DNA of 64,000 bases from the NCBI RefSeq assembly GCF_000421745.1, contig NZ_ATXP01000001.1, positions 186,001 through 250,000 on the forward strand, written 5' to 3'. The position numbers and the translations under genes are program-made. This document shows positions 42,943 to 54,054 of the stretch, in pieces. This DNA is from Nesterenkonia alba DSM 19423 (GTDB lineage: Bacteria > Actinomycetota > Actinomycetes > Actinomycetales > Micrococcaceae). The notes beneath the pieces were generated by a model. It saw only the letters and a list, made by a program, of their open reading frames with translations, was not told the origin of the DNA and ran no database searches. Position 1 is the stretch's first letter. Every line of letters begins with the position of its first letter.

Positions 42943-44592
42943 GTGTGGTCCCGTTCGCTGATGTTCCGGGCGGTGTTCTTCACCGGCCTGCTCACCGTGC
43001 TCGGCACCGGGTTGATCTCCTATTTCCTGGTCACCCAGGTCACCAGCGGGCTGTACCAAGAACGCTTCGACCAGGTGGAGATCGAGGCCACCAGCGGGCT
43101 CTCCCAGGGCCGCCAGGAGCTGCAGAACATCCCGTCCGGTGAACGTTCGGAGGTGGAGGCCGCCGTGCGTGAGCAGATGCAGCAGATCGCCGAAGGCGGC
43201 AACCCCCAGGAACGTGACGAGCTGTTGGTGCCCCTAGAGGACGGCGACAATATCTTCATCACCGATCGGGGTGGCCGGTTCATCGAAGACACCGACGAGG
43301 TCCTCAGTGATGAGCTGCTCGAGGCGGTGCGCTCGGGCTCAGGGCAGTACTACCAGCCGGTGAGTTTTACGAACGCCCAGGGCGACGTCGTCCCCGGTGT
43401 GGTCTTCGGAGTGCGGGTCTCCACCCTGCCGCCGGGGTATAACTATGGGCTGTTCTTCGTCTATGACTTCTCCTCGGTGCAGGACAACGTCGACTTCGTG
43501 TTCCAAGCGTTCCTGGTCGCCTCGGCGGTCATCTTGTTGATGAACATCCTCATCGCCGCCTGGGTCACCCGGACCGTGGTCCGGCCGGTCTCCCAGGCCG
43601 CTGAAGTCTCCGAACGCATTGCCGACGGTCAGCTCGACCAGCGTCTGGCCGTCGTCGGGGAGGATGAGATCGCCCGGCTGGGCCAGTCCTTCAACCGGAT
43701 GGCCTCCACCCTCCAGGATCAGATCACCCAGTTGGCCAATCTGTCGAAGATGCAACAGCGGTTCGTCTCCGATGTCTCCCACGAGCTGCGCACCCCGCTG
43801 AGCACGGTTCGCATCGCCGCCGATGTGCTCCACGAGTCCAAGGACGACTTCGACCCGGTCAGCCAACGCTCCGCAGAGATCCTCCACCACCAGGTGGAAC
43901 GGTTCCAGGCGTTGCTCTCTGACCTGCTGGAGATGTCCCGGTTCGACGCCGGCGCCGCCGAACTGGCCTTAAGCGAGGTCGACCTGCTGGAACTGTCCAA
44001 AGAGGTGCTGGCCACCGCCAAACCCTTAGCCGACCGCAACGGCACCCCGCTGTACTTGGTTGTCCAGGGTCAAGCGGACCAACCAGGCGGGTTCACCGCG
44101 GAGGTGGACCGCCGGCGCATCGACCGGATTCTGCGTAACCTGGTCAATAACGCCATCGAACACTCCGAATCCCGACCTGTCGACGTCGTCATCGCTTCCA
44201 GTCCCACAGCGATCGCGATCGCGGTGCGTGACCACGGGGTGGGGATGGATCCGGCGGAGGTCGCCCACGTCTTCGACCGGTTCTGGCGCGCTGATCCGGC
44301 CAGGGCGCGGACCACCGGCGGTTCTGGGCTGGGGCTGTCCATCGCCACCGAGGACACCCGCCTGCACTCCGGCAGCCTGGACGCTTGGGGACAGAAGGGC
44401 CAGGGGGCCTGCTTCCGTGTGGTGTTGCCGCGGCGGCAGGCTGAGCCCTACCGGGCCTCCCCGCTGGCGTTGCCGCCCACGTATAACCCTGAAGACCGGC
44501 AGTCGATCACCGAGGACGATCTGCTGCCCGGCCACGAGGTCGCCTACGATCGTGTGCACGAACAGGCGCTCTACCGGAAGGAGAGCAGCTGA
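42943..44592 (+). CDS. mtrB: Sensor histidine kinase MtrB
   Basis: 549 residues from GTG 42943. Two transmembrane segments (about 10-30 and 190-210) flank an extracellular domain, then HAMP, HisKA (S-H-E-L-R-T-P-L) and HATPase_c (N-N-A-I-E-H, G-S-G-L-G-L). It phosphorylates MtrA. The GTG has no ribosome binding site. An in-frame ATT at 42898 has GGAG eight bases upstream and would add 15 mostly charged residues in front of the first membrane segment, so the true start may be that ATT. Stop overlaps the lpqB ATG. Confidence 0.94.
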   Translation: MWSRSLMFRAVFFTGLLTVLGTGLISYFLVTQVTSGLYQERFDQVEIEATSGLSQGRQELQNIPSGERSEVEAAVREQMQQIAEGGNPQERDELLVPLEDGDNIFITDRGGRFIEDTDEVLSDELLEAVRSGSGQYYQPVSFTNAQGDVVPGVVFGVRVSTLPPGYNYGLFFVYDFSSVQDNVDFVFQAFLVASAVILLMNILIAAWVTRTVVRPVSQAAEVSERIADGQLDQRLAVVGEDEIARLGQSFNRMASTLQDQITQLANLSKMQQRFVSDVSHELRTPLSTVRIAADVLHESKDDFDPVSQRSAEILHHQVERFQALLSDLLEMSRFDAGAAELALSEVDLLELSKEVLATAKPLADRNGTPLYLVVQGQADQPGGFTAEVDRRRIDRILRNLVNNAIEHSESRPVDVVIASSPTAIAIAVRDHGVGMDPAEVAHVFDRFWRADPARARTTGGSGLGLSIATEDTRLHSGSLDAWGQKGQGACFRVVLPRRQAEPYRASPLALPPTYNPEDRQSITEDDLLPGHEVAYDRVHEQALYRKESS

Positions 44593-46343
44593 TGACTCGA
44601 GGAACCGGCCTGGCCGCTGCCGCCGCCTGCGCTGCGGTGTTGTTAACCGCCTGCGCACCCAGCGTGCCCGATGACGGTCCCGTGGGGGTCTCCGAGGTTC
44701 AGCCCGAGGAGGAATACACCTACGTGGCCAACCCTGATCCGCCCCAGCCGGGAGCCGAACCGGAGGAGATCATCCAGGGCTTCCTCGCCGCTGGGGTCGG
44801 GGTCCAAGACGATTACGCCGTGGCCCGCGAATACCTCACCGACGAGGCCTCTCAGGCGTGGGTGCCGGAGCAGACCACCTGGATCCACACTCAGGAACCG
44901 GAGATCACCGCCCGAGGCGAGGACGCCTTCGATATGTCTGTGGTCGTCGACTCCCGGGTTGACGAATCCGGCACAATGACCCGACCGGAGGCTGTAGAGA
45001 GCTTCGTTTTCGAACTTGAGCAGCAGGACGGTCAGTGGAGGATCGCCACCCCACCCGAGGGCACAGTACTCAGTGAGGACGCGTTCAATAACGCCTACCA
45101 GGACCTCACGTTGTACTTCTTCGACCCGGAGCTGCGTTACGCAGTGCCAGATGCCCGGTGGTTCGTCAACCAGCCGGGGCTGCCGGCCGAGATCGTCAAC
45201 GAACTGGTCGCCGGCCCTGCCCAGTGGCTCTCCGAGGCGGTGGTCTCCGCGTTCCCCGAGGACCCTGAGCTCACCGTCTCCACCGATGTTGACACCGAGA
45301 CCCAGACCGCCCAAGTGGACCTGGACCCGGTGATGGCTAGTGGGCTCGACGACGCCGAATTGCTCCTCATCGAAGAGCAGCTCACCTTGGTGCTCACCCA
45401 GTTGCAGGGGGTCACCAGTGTGGAGATCACCGCCGGGTCTGTAGAACTAGACATCCCAGACGAGGATGAGGTACCTACCGAGGACCGTCCGGACATCGAA
45501 GTCAATCCGGTGACCTCGGACACCCAAGTGGGCATCCTCGAGGGTGAACTCGCCCGGCAGCAGGGCACCACGACCTTCGCCGCCGAAGGGGTACCTGAAC
45601 TCAATGAGTACAACCCGCGTCTGCCGGCCACCCCGGCGGCCGCCGAGGGGGAGGTCTTCGCCTTCGTGGGGGACAACGAGGACGGCGAGGAAGCGCTCTT
45701 CCACGTCAGGCCCGAAGACGAGGCCCCCGATGAGGTCGTCGAAGCCCCCGGTATGACCCGCCCCTCGATGGATAACTTCGGGTGGACCTGGGTTGCCGCG
45801 GATAACGGCGACGACCAGGTCATCCATGCGGTGCCCTATGACGACTCCGCCGGTTCGGCCACCCAAGTCAGTGCCGAATGGCTCGAAGGCCGCACAGTCA
45901 CCTCGATGCGGATCGCCCAGGACGGAACCCGGGCAGCCCTGGTGGTCGATGACGCCGGGGAGCGAATGGTCGTCATCGCGCCGGTGATCCGGAACTCAGA
46001 AGGAGTCCCGCGGCTGCTCGGACCGCCTCTGCTGCTGGAGGACAGCGGCTCCATGGACGAGGTGCGCTGGTCGGAGAACGACGCCGTCATCACCTGGCAG
46101 CGCCAAGACCCCGATGAGCCGGTGGAAGTGATGAGCATCCGAGAGATCCAACTCTCTGGAGAAATTGAGGAATACACCTCGGTGGCCGGACTGCTCAACG
46201 TTTCCGCCGGCGAAGGGCAGGACGCCATCTACGCGGAGAACCCCGATTCGGCTTATTACCAACTCATCGGGGACAGCTGGCAGCCCAATGCCAATGTCGA
46301 TGACCACCAGATCGAGATCCGCGACTACGCCTACCCGGGGTGA
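44592..46343 (+). CDS. lpqB: Lipoprotein LpqB, MtrAB accessory protein
   Basis: 583 residues. Signal peptide with lipobox L-L-T-A-C (Cys21), a GerMN-like domain (about 140-280) and a C-terminal beta-propeller-like LpqB domain. LpqB contacts MtrB outside the membrane and modulates MtrA phosphorylation in mycobacteria. ATG overlaps the mtrB stop by one base (TGATG), so all three are translated as a unit. Confidence 0.94.
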   Translation: MTRGTGLAAAAACAAVLLTACAPSVPDDGPVGVSEVQPEEEYTYVANPDPPQPGAEPEEIIQGFLAAGVGVQDDYAVAREYLTDEASQAWVPEQTTWIHTQEPEITARGEDAFDMSVVVDSRVDESGTMTRPEAVESFVFELEQQDGQWRIATPPEGTVLSEDAFNNAYQDLTLYFFDPELRYAVPDARWFVNQPGLPAEIVNELVAGPAQWLSEAVVSAFPEDPELTVSTDVDTETQTAQVDLDPVMASGLDDAELLLIEEQLTLVLTQLQGVTSVEITAGSVELDIPDEDEVPTEDRPDIEVNPVTSDTQVGILEGELARQQGTTTFAAEGVPELNEYNPRLPATPAAAEGEVFAFVGDNEDGEEALFHVRPEDEAPDEVVEAPGMTRPSMDNFGWTWVAADNGDDQVIHAVPYDDSAGSATQVSAEWLEGRTVTSMRIAQDGTRAALVVDDAGERMVVIAPVIRNSEGVPRLLGPPLLLEDSGSMDEVRWSENDAVITWQRQDPDEPVEVMSIREIQLSGEIEEYTSVAGLLNVSAGEGQDAIYAENPDSAYYQLIGDSWQPNANVDDHQIEIRDYAYPG

Positions 46344-46418
46344 TGTCCATCCAGGGTGGTTTCCACAGACCGGCGATCCCCGGTGGTCAGGTGCCATCGG
46401 GCGCGGCAGCATAGAAGC

Positions 46419-47291
46419 ATGCTGGAGAGGACACGGCTACACAGAACCCCAGACCCGCAGGGCCAGGCGACTCGAGGCCCGCGGACCCTGCCAGACGTCC
46501 TGGACTGGATGTGGTTCTCCTCCACCGGCAGGCACCTGCGGCACGGGCTTCAGGCTGCTGCTGATCTGATGGCACCCAGCTGGTGTGTGGGGTGCGGTGC
46601 CGAGGGCACCGATCTGTGCCCGGAGTGCACTGACGACCTGCGGTTGTTGACTCGGCGTCCTGTCGCTGCGGAAGCCGGTGCCGATGCCCTGCCGGTGATC
46701 GATGTGACCGACGACGACCTGCGTGTGCTGCCAGTCTTCGCAGCGGGGTGGTACCGCACCCTGGTGGCTGATGTCGTGGTCGCTTTCAAGGAACACGAAC
46801 GGGTCGGCCTGCGCAGAGTTCTCGCTCCGGCCCTGCGGCGGGCGATGACCACCGCCGCCGATCACCTCGTACCGGCCGGGGTGCCGGTGGTGCTGCTCAG
46901 ACCCCCGCCAAGCCTGGCCGCCCACGTGCGCCGCGGACGTGACCCCCTCGATGAGCTCCTACAGGGGGCACTGCCCGTCGAGGGTTTCACCCGAGGTGAC
47001 CACCTCATCACTCGCCGTCCAGTCACCGAGGTGGCAACCGCCGTCGTCGGCGGTGCCAGCCAGAAAACCCGCGGCAGTGCAGCCCGCCGGCAGGCCCACG
47101 AGCAGCTGCAGCTGGCCGCCGGTGCGCAGGCGCAGCTGGCCACCACCGAGGTGCTACTGGTCGACGATGTCCTCACCACCGGCTCCACACTGCGTCGGCT
47201 CTACGAACTGGCCTCCGCCGCCGGTGCCCACGTCTGCGGTGCCGCTGTTGTGGCGGCCACACCCCGGGGTGATACCCCAGGTCAGCGCTGA
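46419..47291 (+). CDS. ComF family phosphoribosyltransferase-like protein
   Basis: 290 residues. N-terminal zinc finger C-V-G-C...C-P-E-C, central ComF region, and a C-terminal phosphoribosyltransferase motif V-L-L-V-D-D-V-L-T-T-G-S-T-L. Linked in other bacteria to DNA uptake and recombination-dependent repair. The ATG at 46419 is chosen for length; the ribosome binding site is weak. Position between lpqB and hpf matches mycobacteria (Rv3242c). Confidence 0.88.
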   Translation: MLERTRLHRTPDPQGQATRGPRTLPDVLDWMWFSSTGRHLRHGLQAAADLMAPSWCVGCGAEGTDLCPECTDDLRLLTRRPVAAEAGADALPVIDVTDDDLRVLPVFAAGWYRTLVADVVVAFKEHERVGLRRVLAPALRRAMTTAADHLVPAGVPVVLLRPPPSLAAHVRRGRDPLDELLQGALPVEGFTRGDHLITRRPVTEVATAVVGGASQKTRGSAARRQAHEQLQLAAGAQAQLATTEVLLVDDVLTTGSTLRRLYELASAAGAHVCGAAVVAATPRGDTPGQR

Positions 47292-47305
47292 ATCGTCGAG
47301 GCGAC

Positions 47306-47335
47306 TTCACGCCGGGCTGTCATGTGGCATAGGCT
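47306..47335 (+). promoter_or_regulatory. Promoter of hpf
   Basis: TTCACG (47306-47311) and TAGGCT (47330-47335) spaced 18 bp, 100 bp before hpf. The leader would include the hairpin at 47374-47398. Confidence 0.45.
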
Positions 47336-47373
47336 GAAGTATGGGTACCTGATAAAGAGTCCCATCGCAGCAG

Positions 47374-47398
47374 CGGTGGACTCTGAAGACGTCCACCG
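47374..47398 (+). promoter_or_regulatory. Hairpin in the hpf leader
   Basis: CGGTGGAC and CCACCG-containing GTCCACCG arms (8 bp) around a 9-base loop, 27 bases before the hpf ribosome binding site. Could tune translation or stability of the hibernation-factor mRNA. Confidence 0.4.
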
Positions 47399-47434
47399 GA
47401 AGCTGTGCGTACGCTACGGACTGAAGGAGGACGC

Positions 47435-48169
47435 ATGACCCTGCAGGTCACCTACACCGGCCGCAACATCACGATCCCCGACGCCTTCAAAGAGCACGTG
47501 GAGGCCAAAAGCGAGAAGGCTGAGGCCCTCGCCGATAAGGGGCAGCGGCTCGAGGTCAAAGTCTCCAGCCAGCACGGCCACCGAGCCGCCGAAACCACGA
47601 TCACCGTGGAGCTCACCGTGGTGGGTCGCGGGAAGGTCATCCGCTCCGAGGCCCAGTCCGATGACAAATTCGCCGCCTTCGAAATTGCCTGGGACAAACT
47701 GTGTGAACGGCTCCGCCGGGCTCGCGATAAGAAGAAGTCGCGCGCTCGGGCCAACGGCAACGCTCAGGCCCCGGCCTCACTGGGCCAGGCACTGGCCGGA
47801 TTGACCCCGGTGGACCCGGACACCCCCCTGTACGAGCAGGTGCTTGACGCCGAGGCGGCCGATGACGTTCCCCCGGCTGAGGATGAGTGGACCGAGCCGA
47901 TCAAGATCCGCCGCAAAGTCTTCCCCGCTGAGCCGATGAGTGTCGACGCCGCCGTCGACGCCATGGAACTGCTCGGCCACGACTTCTACCTCTACCTCGA
48001 CGCCGAGACCGGCCAGCCTTCGGCGGTCTACCGGCGCCGCGGATGGACCTACGGAGTGATCTCCTTGGACACCGAAGCCGGGGAAGGCCCCCAGACCGAG
48101 GAGCGGGACTATCGCCCGGATAACGGAGCAACGTTGAACACTCTGGGCTCCCGCCAACAGGCGGCCTGA
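47435..48169 (+). CDS. hpf: Ribosome hibernation promoting factor, long form
   Basis: 244 residues. N-terminal S30AE domain (1-110: V-T-Y-T-G-R-N-I-T-I-P-D-A-F, basic helix at R-L-R-R-A-R-D-K-K-K) that enters the decoding region, an acidic linker and a C-terminal dimerisation domain (about 155-225, ending Y-G-V-I). Long HPF drives 100S ribosome dimers in stationary phase. AAGGAGG before the ATG. Between comF and secA as in mycobacteria. Confidence 0.95.
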   Translation: MTLQVTYTGRNITIPDAFKEHVEAKSEKAEALADKGQRLEVKVSSQHGHRAAETTITVELTVVGRGKVIRSEAQSDDKFAAFEIAWDKLCERLRRARDKKKSRARANGNAQAPASLGQALAGLTPVDPDTPLYEQVLDAEAADDVPPAEDEWTEPIKIRRKVFPAEPMSVDAAVDAMELLGHDFYLYLDAETGQPSAVYRRRGWTYGVISLDTEAGEGPQTEERDYRPDNGATLNTLGSRQQAA

Positions 48170-48306
48170 GTCCTCAGCACCCACCATCATCCGCCGGTTC
48201 CCGCGTGCAGCGCCGCCGCGGGAGCCGGCGTAGGTGTGGCCGCAGACGGTCAGGAGCCTTACACTGACAAGTTGACGCTGTTGATAACCCCACGGAGATG
48301 CTAGCT

Positions 48307-50894
<2,588 letters not shown>

Positions 50895-50898
<4 letters not shown>

Positions 50899-51416
50899 CC
50901 GAGCTCCATGGCCACCACCTGCCACCGGCGACGGTGCGCCTGCAGCCGCAGCGCACAGGCCCTGGCCCGGTGTCCGTCGGTGAAGACCAGTGCCACCTCC
51001 CACACCGTCGCGCGCACCCGGTCTGCCCGAACGCTGAGGAATGTCACCCGCTGGGGTTGAGCCCGACCCCCGACGGTGTGGTGAACCAGTTCGGCACGCT
51101 GGGCGATCTTCTGCTGAATGGCCGGTGCGCACCAGCGCTGCATCTGATGAGCCGGGCGCAGACCGGCCAAGGTCTCCAGTGCCGCCTGACAGACCACGCG
51201 GCTCACCGCGACAATCTGCCGCCGCTCCTCGGCGAAACCGGCCAATTCCACCGGACGCTGCCGGTCGGTGTCCTCGCTGGCTTCAGCGGCGAGTTCCGGA
51301 TGTCCCATCCGCCGCAGCATCCGGGGCACCTCCGCCTCCCGGTGGAGCCGGAAAGGCCTACCGGGTGCGGGTGCAGAAGACTGTTCCACAGTGGGAGCTT
51401 CAACGGTGGCGGTCAT
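50895..51416 (-). CDS. Rv3235-family protein
   Basis: 173 residues, basic, with the compact W-x-V-x-L-V-F/A...R-A-R-A-C-A-L-R-L strand pattern of Rv3235-like (DUF6459-type) proteins found near secA in Actinobacteria. The N-terminal 40 residues are variable. A strong GAGGAGAGGAG-type ribosome binding site lies upstream, overlapping the end of the LysM gene region (four-base gap), so it is co-transcribed with that gene. Function unknown. Confidence 0.75.
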
Positions 51417-51420
51417 TGGC

Positions 51421-52161
51421 TTATCTCCTCTCCTCGGGCGGTGTCAGTATGGTTCCAGGCTGCAGGAGCGCAGGGTCATCACCGATGACGGTCCGGTTGG
51501 CCTCATACCACCGGGGCCAGTGACGGGCTATCTCCCAGTCGGTGGCTTGGGGTCCCAGATGCTCGGCGGCGATCGTCCACAACGAATCCCCGGGTTTGAC
51601 CGTCACCTGTGTGCTCTCCTGGCTTTCCCGCTGGGGGAGCTGCAGGTGGCGCTCGGCGCTGGGTGAAGGAATGTGCGGGGTGAACAGGGGGCCTTTCACC
51701 GTCTCCTCCTGGAGGGTTTCTGATGAGTTCTCGGATGCGGTGGCAGTGAAGACAGGTGCCTCGATCCTTTCAGCGGGGTAGGGGGATGTGTCGGCCGCTG
51801 CAGGTGTCGCCGAGGCCGCCAGGCCGATGCCGAGCACCAGGGCGGCGGTGCGCCGCATGAATCCAGGGGCCAGGTGTGGCAGCCGGCCTCGGCGTCGGGG
51901 ACTGCGATGCTCGAGCACGACGCTGAGGCAGGTCACGGCAGCGCAGAGGCACCACCACAGGCTCAGGGCCGCTCCAGTGCCGGCGGCAAGGAGCCCGACG
52001 CCGTACTCGGCGGCCCGAGCATCGTGGCTTTCTAAGGTGTGCAGGATCCCGGCGCTCGGAACACCGCCGAGCAGGTGACTGGCGCAGAAAAGCAATACGG
52101 GGCCAGCAGCGGTGAAGATCCCGGTGAGGACCAGGTCCTGAACACGGTGAGCGACTCTCAT
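51421..52161 (-). CDS. LysM-domain membrane protein
   Basis: 246 residues. Two or three hydrophobic segments (about 10-30, 52-80 and a signal-like 105-122 ending in A-T-P-A-A-A) and a C-terminal LysM domain (V-K-P-G-D-S-L-W-T-I-A...R-W-Y-E-A-N-R) that binds peptidoglycan. Conserved near secA in Micrococcales together with the Rv3235-like gene and the small HTH gene. Its upstream DNA has three phased CATTTGATGT-type repeats (52191-52250). Confidence 0.85.
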   Translation of the reverse strand: MRVAHRVQDLVLTGIFTAAGPVLLFCASHLLGGVPSAGILHTLESHDARAAEYGVGLLAAGTGAALSLWWCLCAAVTCLSVVLEHRSPRRRGRLPHLAPGFMRRTAALVLGIGLAASATPAAADTSPYPAERIEAPVFTATASENSSETLQEETVKGPLFTPHIPSPSAERHLQLPQRESQESTQVTVKPGDSLWTIAAEHLGPQATDWEIARHWPRWYEANRTVIGDDPALLQPGTILTPPEERR

Positions 52162-52190
52162 CTCACGAGCACCTCAAGAGTCAAACGTTT

Positions 52191-52250
52191 CATTTGATGT
52201 CATTTGGTGATCTGTGATCGATCTGAAGAGTACACGATCTCATTCGATGT
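52191..52250 (-). promoter_or_regulatory. Phased CATTTGATGT repeats upstream of the LysM gene
   Basis: CATTTGATGT (52191-52200), CATTTGGTGA (52201-52210) and CATTCGATGT (52241-52250) are spaced by 10 and 40 bp, i.e. on the same helix face. The 16-mer TTTGATGTCATTTGGT (52193-52208) is repeated exactly at 53225-53240. Probable binding sites of the small MerR-type HTH protein encoded at 52986-53207. Confidence 0.6.
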
Positions 52251-52341
52251 GTGAAGTGTGCAGCGGTTGATCCCAGAGGCAGGGTGCGAAGAGTGCATGA
52301 CCAGACATAATGGATCCGTGCTCTTACCCCGAGAGAGATGA

Positions 52342-52911
52342 GTGTCTGTTCTCAGAACGACCCAGGAGGCCCTCGTGCGCTGGGATGCGCTCTTTGCCGA
52401 TATGGAAGCCCAACTCGCCGCCGAGCGGCAGGGTGAGTTCCGAGCTGAGGTTGCTGAAGCCTCTGCGGTGGAGCGATCCAGGCTCCAGCTGGCGGATCGG
52501 CTGCGTGTCCACATCGGAGAACTGGTCACTGTCCACTTGCTCTCCGAAGGGCCGGTGCAGCTGAGGCTGCAGGCGCTCGGGGCGGACTGGATGGCCGGCT
52601 ACGCTGCCGGTCGTGGAGTGCTGATCCCGTTGGCGGCGGTTCTGGGGGTAGATGATGTAGCCCCCAAAGGGCAAGCGGAGTCATCGGTGACCCGGCAGCG
52701 CCTGGGTATCGCTGCAGTGATCCGCCGCCTCGCCCAGCAGCGTGCAGAGGTGACCGTCCATGCGGCCGGTCGGCAGGTGGCTGGCGGAATCGTGCTCGGA
52801 GCCGGAGCTGACCACTTCGACCTCGGGGTACGCGGTGAGCGGGCTCGGCGTCGGAGCGTCCTGTTTTCCTCGGTGGAGCTGATCCGCAGCCGCGATCCGA
52901 TCCAGTTCTGA
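52342..52911 (+). CDS. Conserved hypothetical protein next to LysM/HTH genes
   Basis: 189 residues from GTG 52342, with GAGAG in front. A helical N terminus (1-45) rich in Ala, Glu and Arg is followed by a beta-rich region with V-T-V-H-L-L and V-L-I-P-L and a C-terminal strand pair (D-H-F-D-L-G-V-R-G). No membrane segment and no catalytic motif. Genes of this kind lie between the HTH and LysM genes in related Micrococcales. It is divergent from the LysM gene and shares the repeat-containing intergenic region. Confidence 0.6.
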   Translation: MSVLRTTQEALVRWDALFADMEAQLAAERQGEFRAEVAEASAVERSRLQLADRLRVHIGELVTVHLLSEGPVQLRLQALGADWMAGYAAGRGVLIPLAAVLGVDDVAPKGQAESSVTRQRLGIAAVIRRLAQQRAEVTVHAAGRQVAGGIVLGAGADHFDLGVRGERARRRSVLFSSVELIRSRDPIQF

Positions 52912-52985
52912 CCCCAGGACTCCATGGACTCAATGTGAACGCAGGCCTTCAGAGGGTTTGGGGGGCAGCCGAGCCGGATGAAGGG

Positions 52986-53207
52986 TTAGCTGCCCTGCTC
53001 TTCGCGTGCGCGGGCTGCACGGGCCTCGCGCTGCACGGCGTACTGACGTTCGATGAACTCGTCGAGTTTGGCCTCTTCGACGCGCCATTGACCCCGCCCG
53101 CCGATCTGAATGCCTTCGAGTTCTCCACTGCGGATCAGCGCGCGCGTCTGGGACATCGAGATATTGAGGGCTTCAGCAACGTCGGGGAGTGTGTAGAACC
53201 GGCGCAT
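52986..53207 (-). CDS. Small MerR/excisionase-type DNA-binding protein
   Basis: 73 residues. Winged helix-turn-helix of the HTH_17/BldC type: Y-T-L-P-D-V-A-E-A-L-N-I-S, R-A-L-I-R-S-G-E-L (recognition helix) and I-G-G-R-G-Q-W-R-V (wing), then a basic tail. GAGGAG seven bases before the ATG at 53207; a GTG one codon earlier has poorer spacing. The 16-bp repeat shared with the LysM promoter begins 18 bp upstream, so autoregulation and control of the LysM gene are likely. BldC-type proteins bind head-to-tail on direct repeats, which fits the repeats seen. Confidence 0.8.
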   Translation of the reverse strand: MRRFYTLPDVAEALNISMSQTRALIRSGELEGIQIGGRGQWRVEEAKLDEFIERQYAVQREARAARAREEQGS

Positions 53208-53222
53208 CACTCAACTCCTCGT

Positions 53223-53242
53223 CGTTTGATGTCATTTGGTTC
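53223..53242 (-). promoter_or_regulatory. Second copy of the LysM/HTH repeat
   Basis: CGTTTGATGT and CATTTGGTTC in tandem; TTTGATGTCATTTGGT is identical to 52193-52208. It lies 18-35 bp before the HTH gene start, in the divergent promoter region that also serves the CpaB-like gene. Confidence 0.6.
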
Positions 53243-53373
53243 TATTCTTGCATGTCTCATAGTGAAAGCTCCACATCAGTGTGCGAAGTCGCTCACCGGT
53301 GGGCTAATCTATGCTCCGTCGCGCACCACCGCGCTCCATTCTCTTCACAACAGTGTGACGCAGGAGGGGACGT

Positions 53374-54054
53374 ATGGCAGTGAAAGTGCCCACGACAGTA
53401 GCGGAACCCGGACAACGCCCGCCGGATCACCATGAGCCAGCCGCCCGGCTGCGCAGGCCTTCGTGGCGGGACCCCAGGCTTCTGGCCGGGGTGCTCCTGG
53501 TGCTGGTCTCGGTGACTGGCACTGTGGCGCTGGTGGCCTCCCAGGACCAGACCACCCCGGTCTATACCGCAGCGCGCAGCCTCACACCGGGGGAGCAGAT
53601 CACCCCGGAGGATCTCACCGTCACCCAGGTGAGGATCGACGACGCCGTAGACACCTACCTCAGTCCGGAGTCCTCCCTGCCGGAGCGTGCTCAGGTGGTC
53701 ACCCGTATCGAAGAGGGGGAGCTGCTGCCGGTTCGAGCCGTGGCCGAGGCAGATCCAGCTGGACGGCAAGCGATTACGGTAGAGATCCACCACGAGCTGG
53801 CCCGTGCCGTTTCTCCTGGCAGCGCCGTGGACGTCTGGGCCGCCCACGCACCGGGACCTGAAGAGGATGCCGAGGTGGACCGGCTCGTGCTCGCCGCCGA
53901 AGTTGCCGACGTCCGGGAGTCGGAATCGGCCTTCGGTGCACATTCTGCCCGGACCGTCGAACTGCTGGTGGACCCCGAGGAGGTCTCCGGGCTGCTCTCC
54001 GCCACCGGTACGGGAGCTGAGCTCTCGGTCTTGCCAGCGGGGGAGACCCCGTGA
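53374..54054 (+). CDS. SAF-domain (CpaB/RcpC-like) membrane protein
   Basis: 226 residues. A short cytoplasmic N terminus, one membrane segment (about 36-56) and an exported SAF domain (about 62-130: Y-T-A-A-R-S-L-T-P-G-E-Q-I-T-P-E-D-L). SAF domains are found in CpaB, which assembles Flp/tad pili. GGAGGGG before the ATG. Its stop overlaps the next GTG by four bases. No pilin, CpaF or TadB genes are in the window, so the pair may have another role. Confidence 0.8.
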   Translation: MAVKVPTTVAEPGQRPPDHHEPAARLRRPSWRDPRLLAGVLLVLVSVTGTVALVASQDQTTPVYTAARSLTPGEQITPEDLTVTQVRIDDAVDTYLSPESSLPERAQVVTRIEEGELLPVRAVAEADPAGRQAITVEIHHELARAVSPGSAVDVWAAHAPGPEEDAEVDRLVLAAEVADVRESESAFGAHSARTVELLVDPEEVSGLLSATGTGAELSVLPAGETP

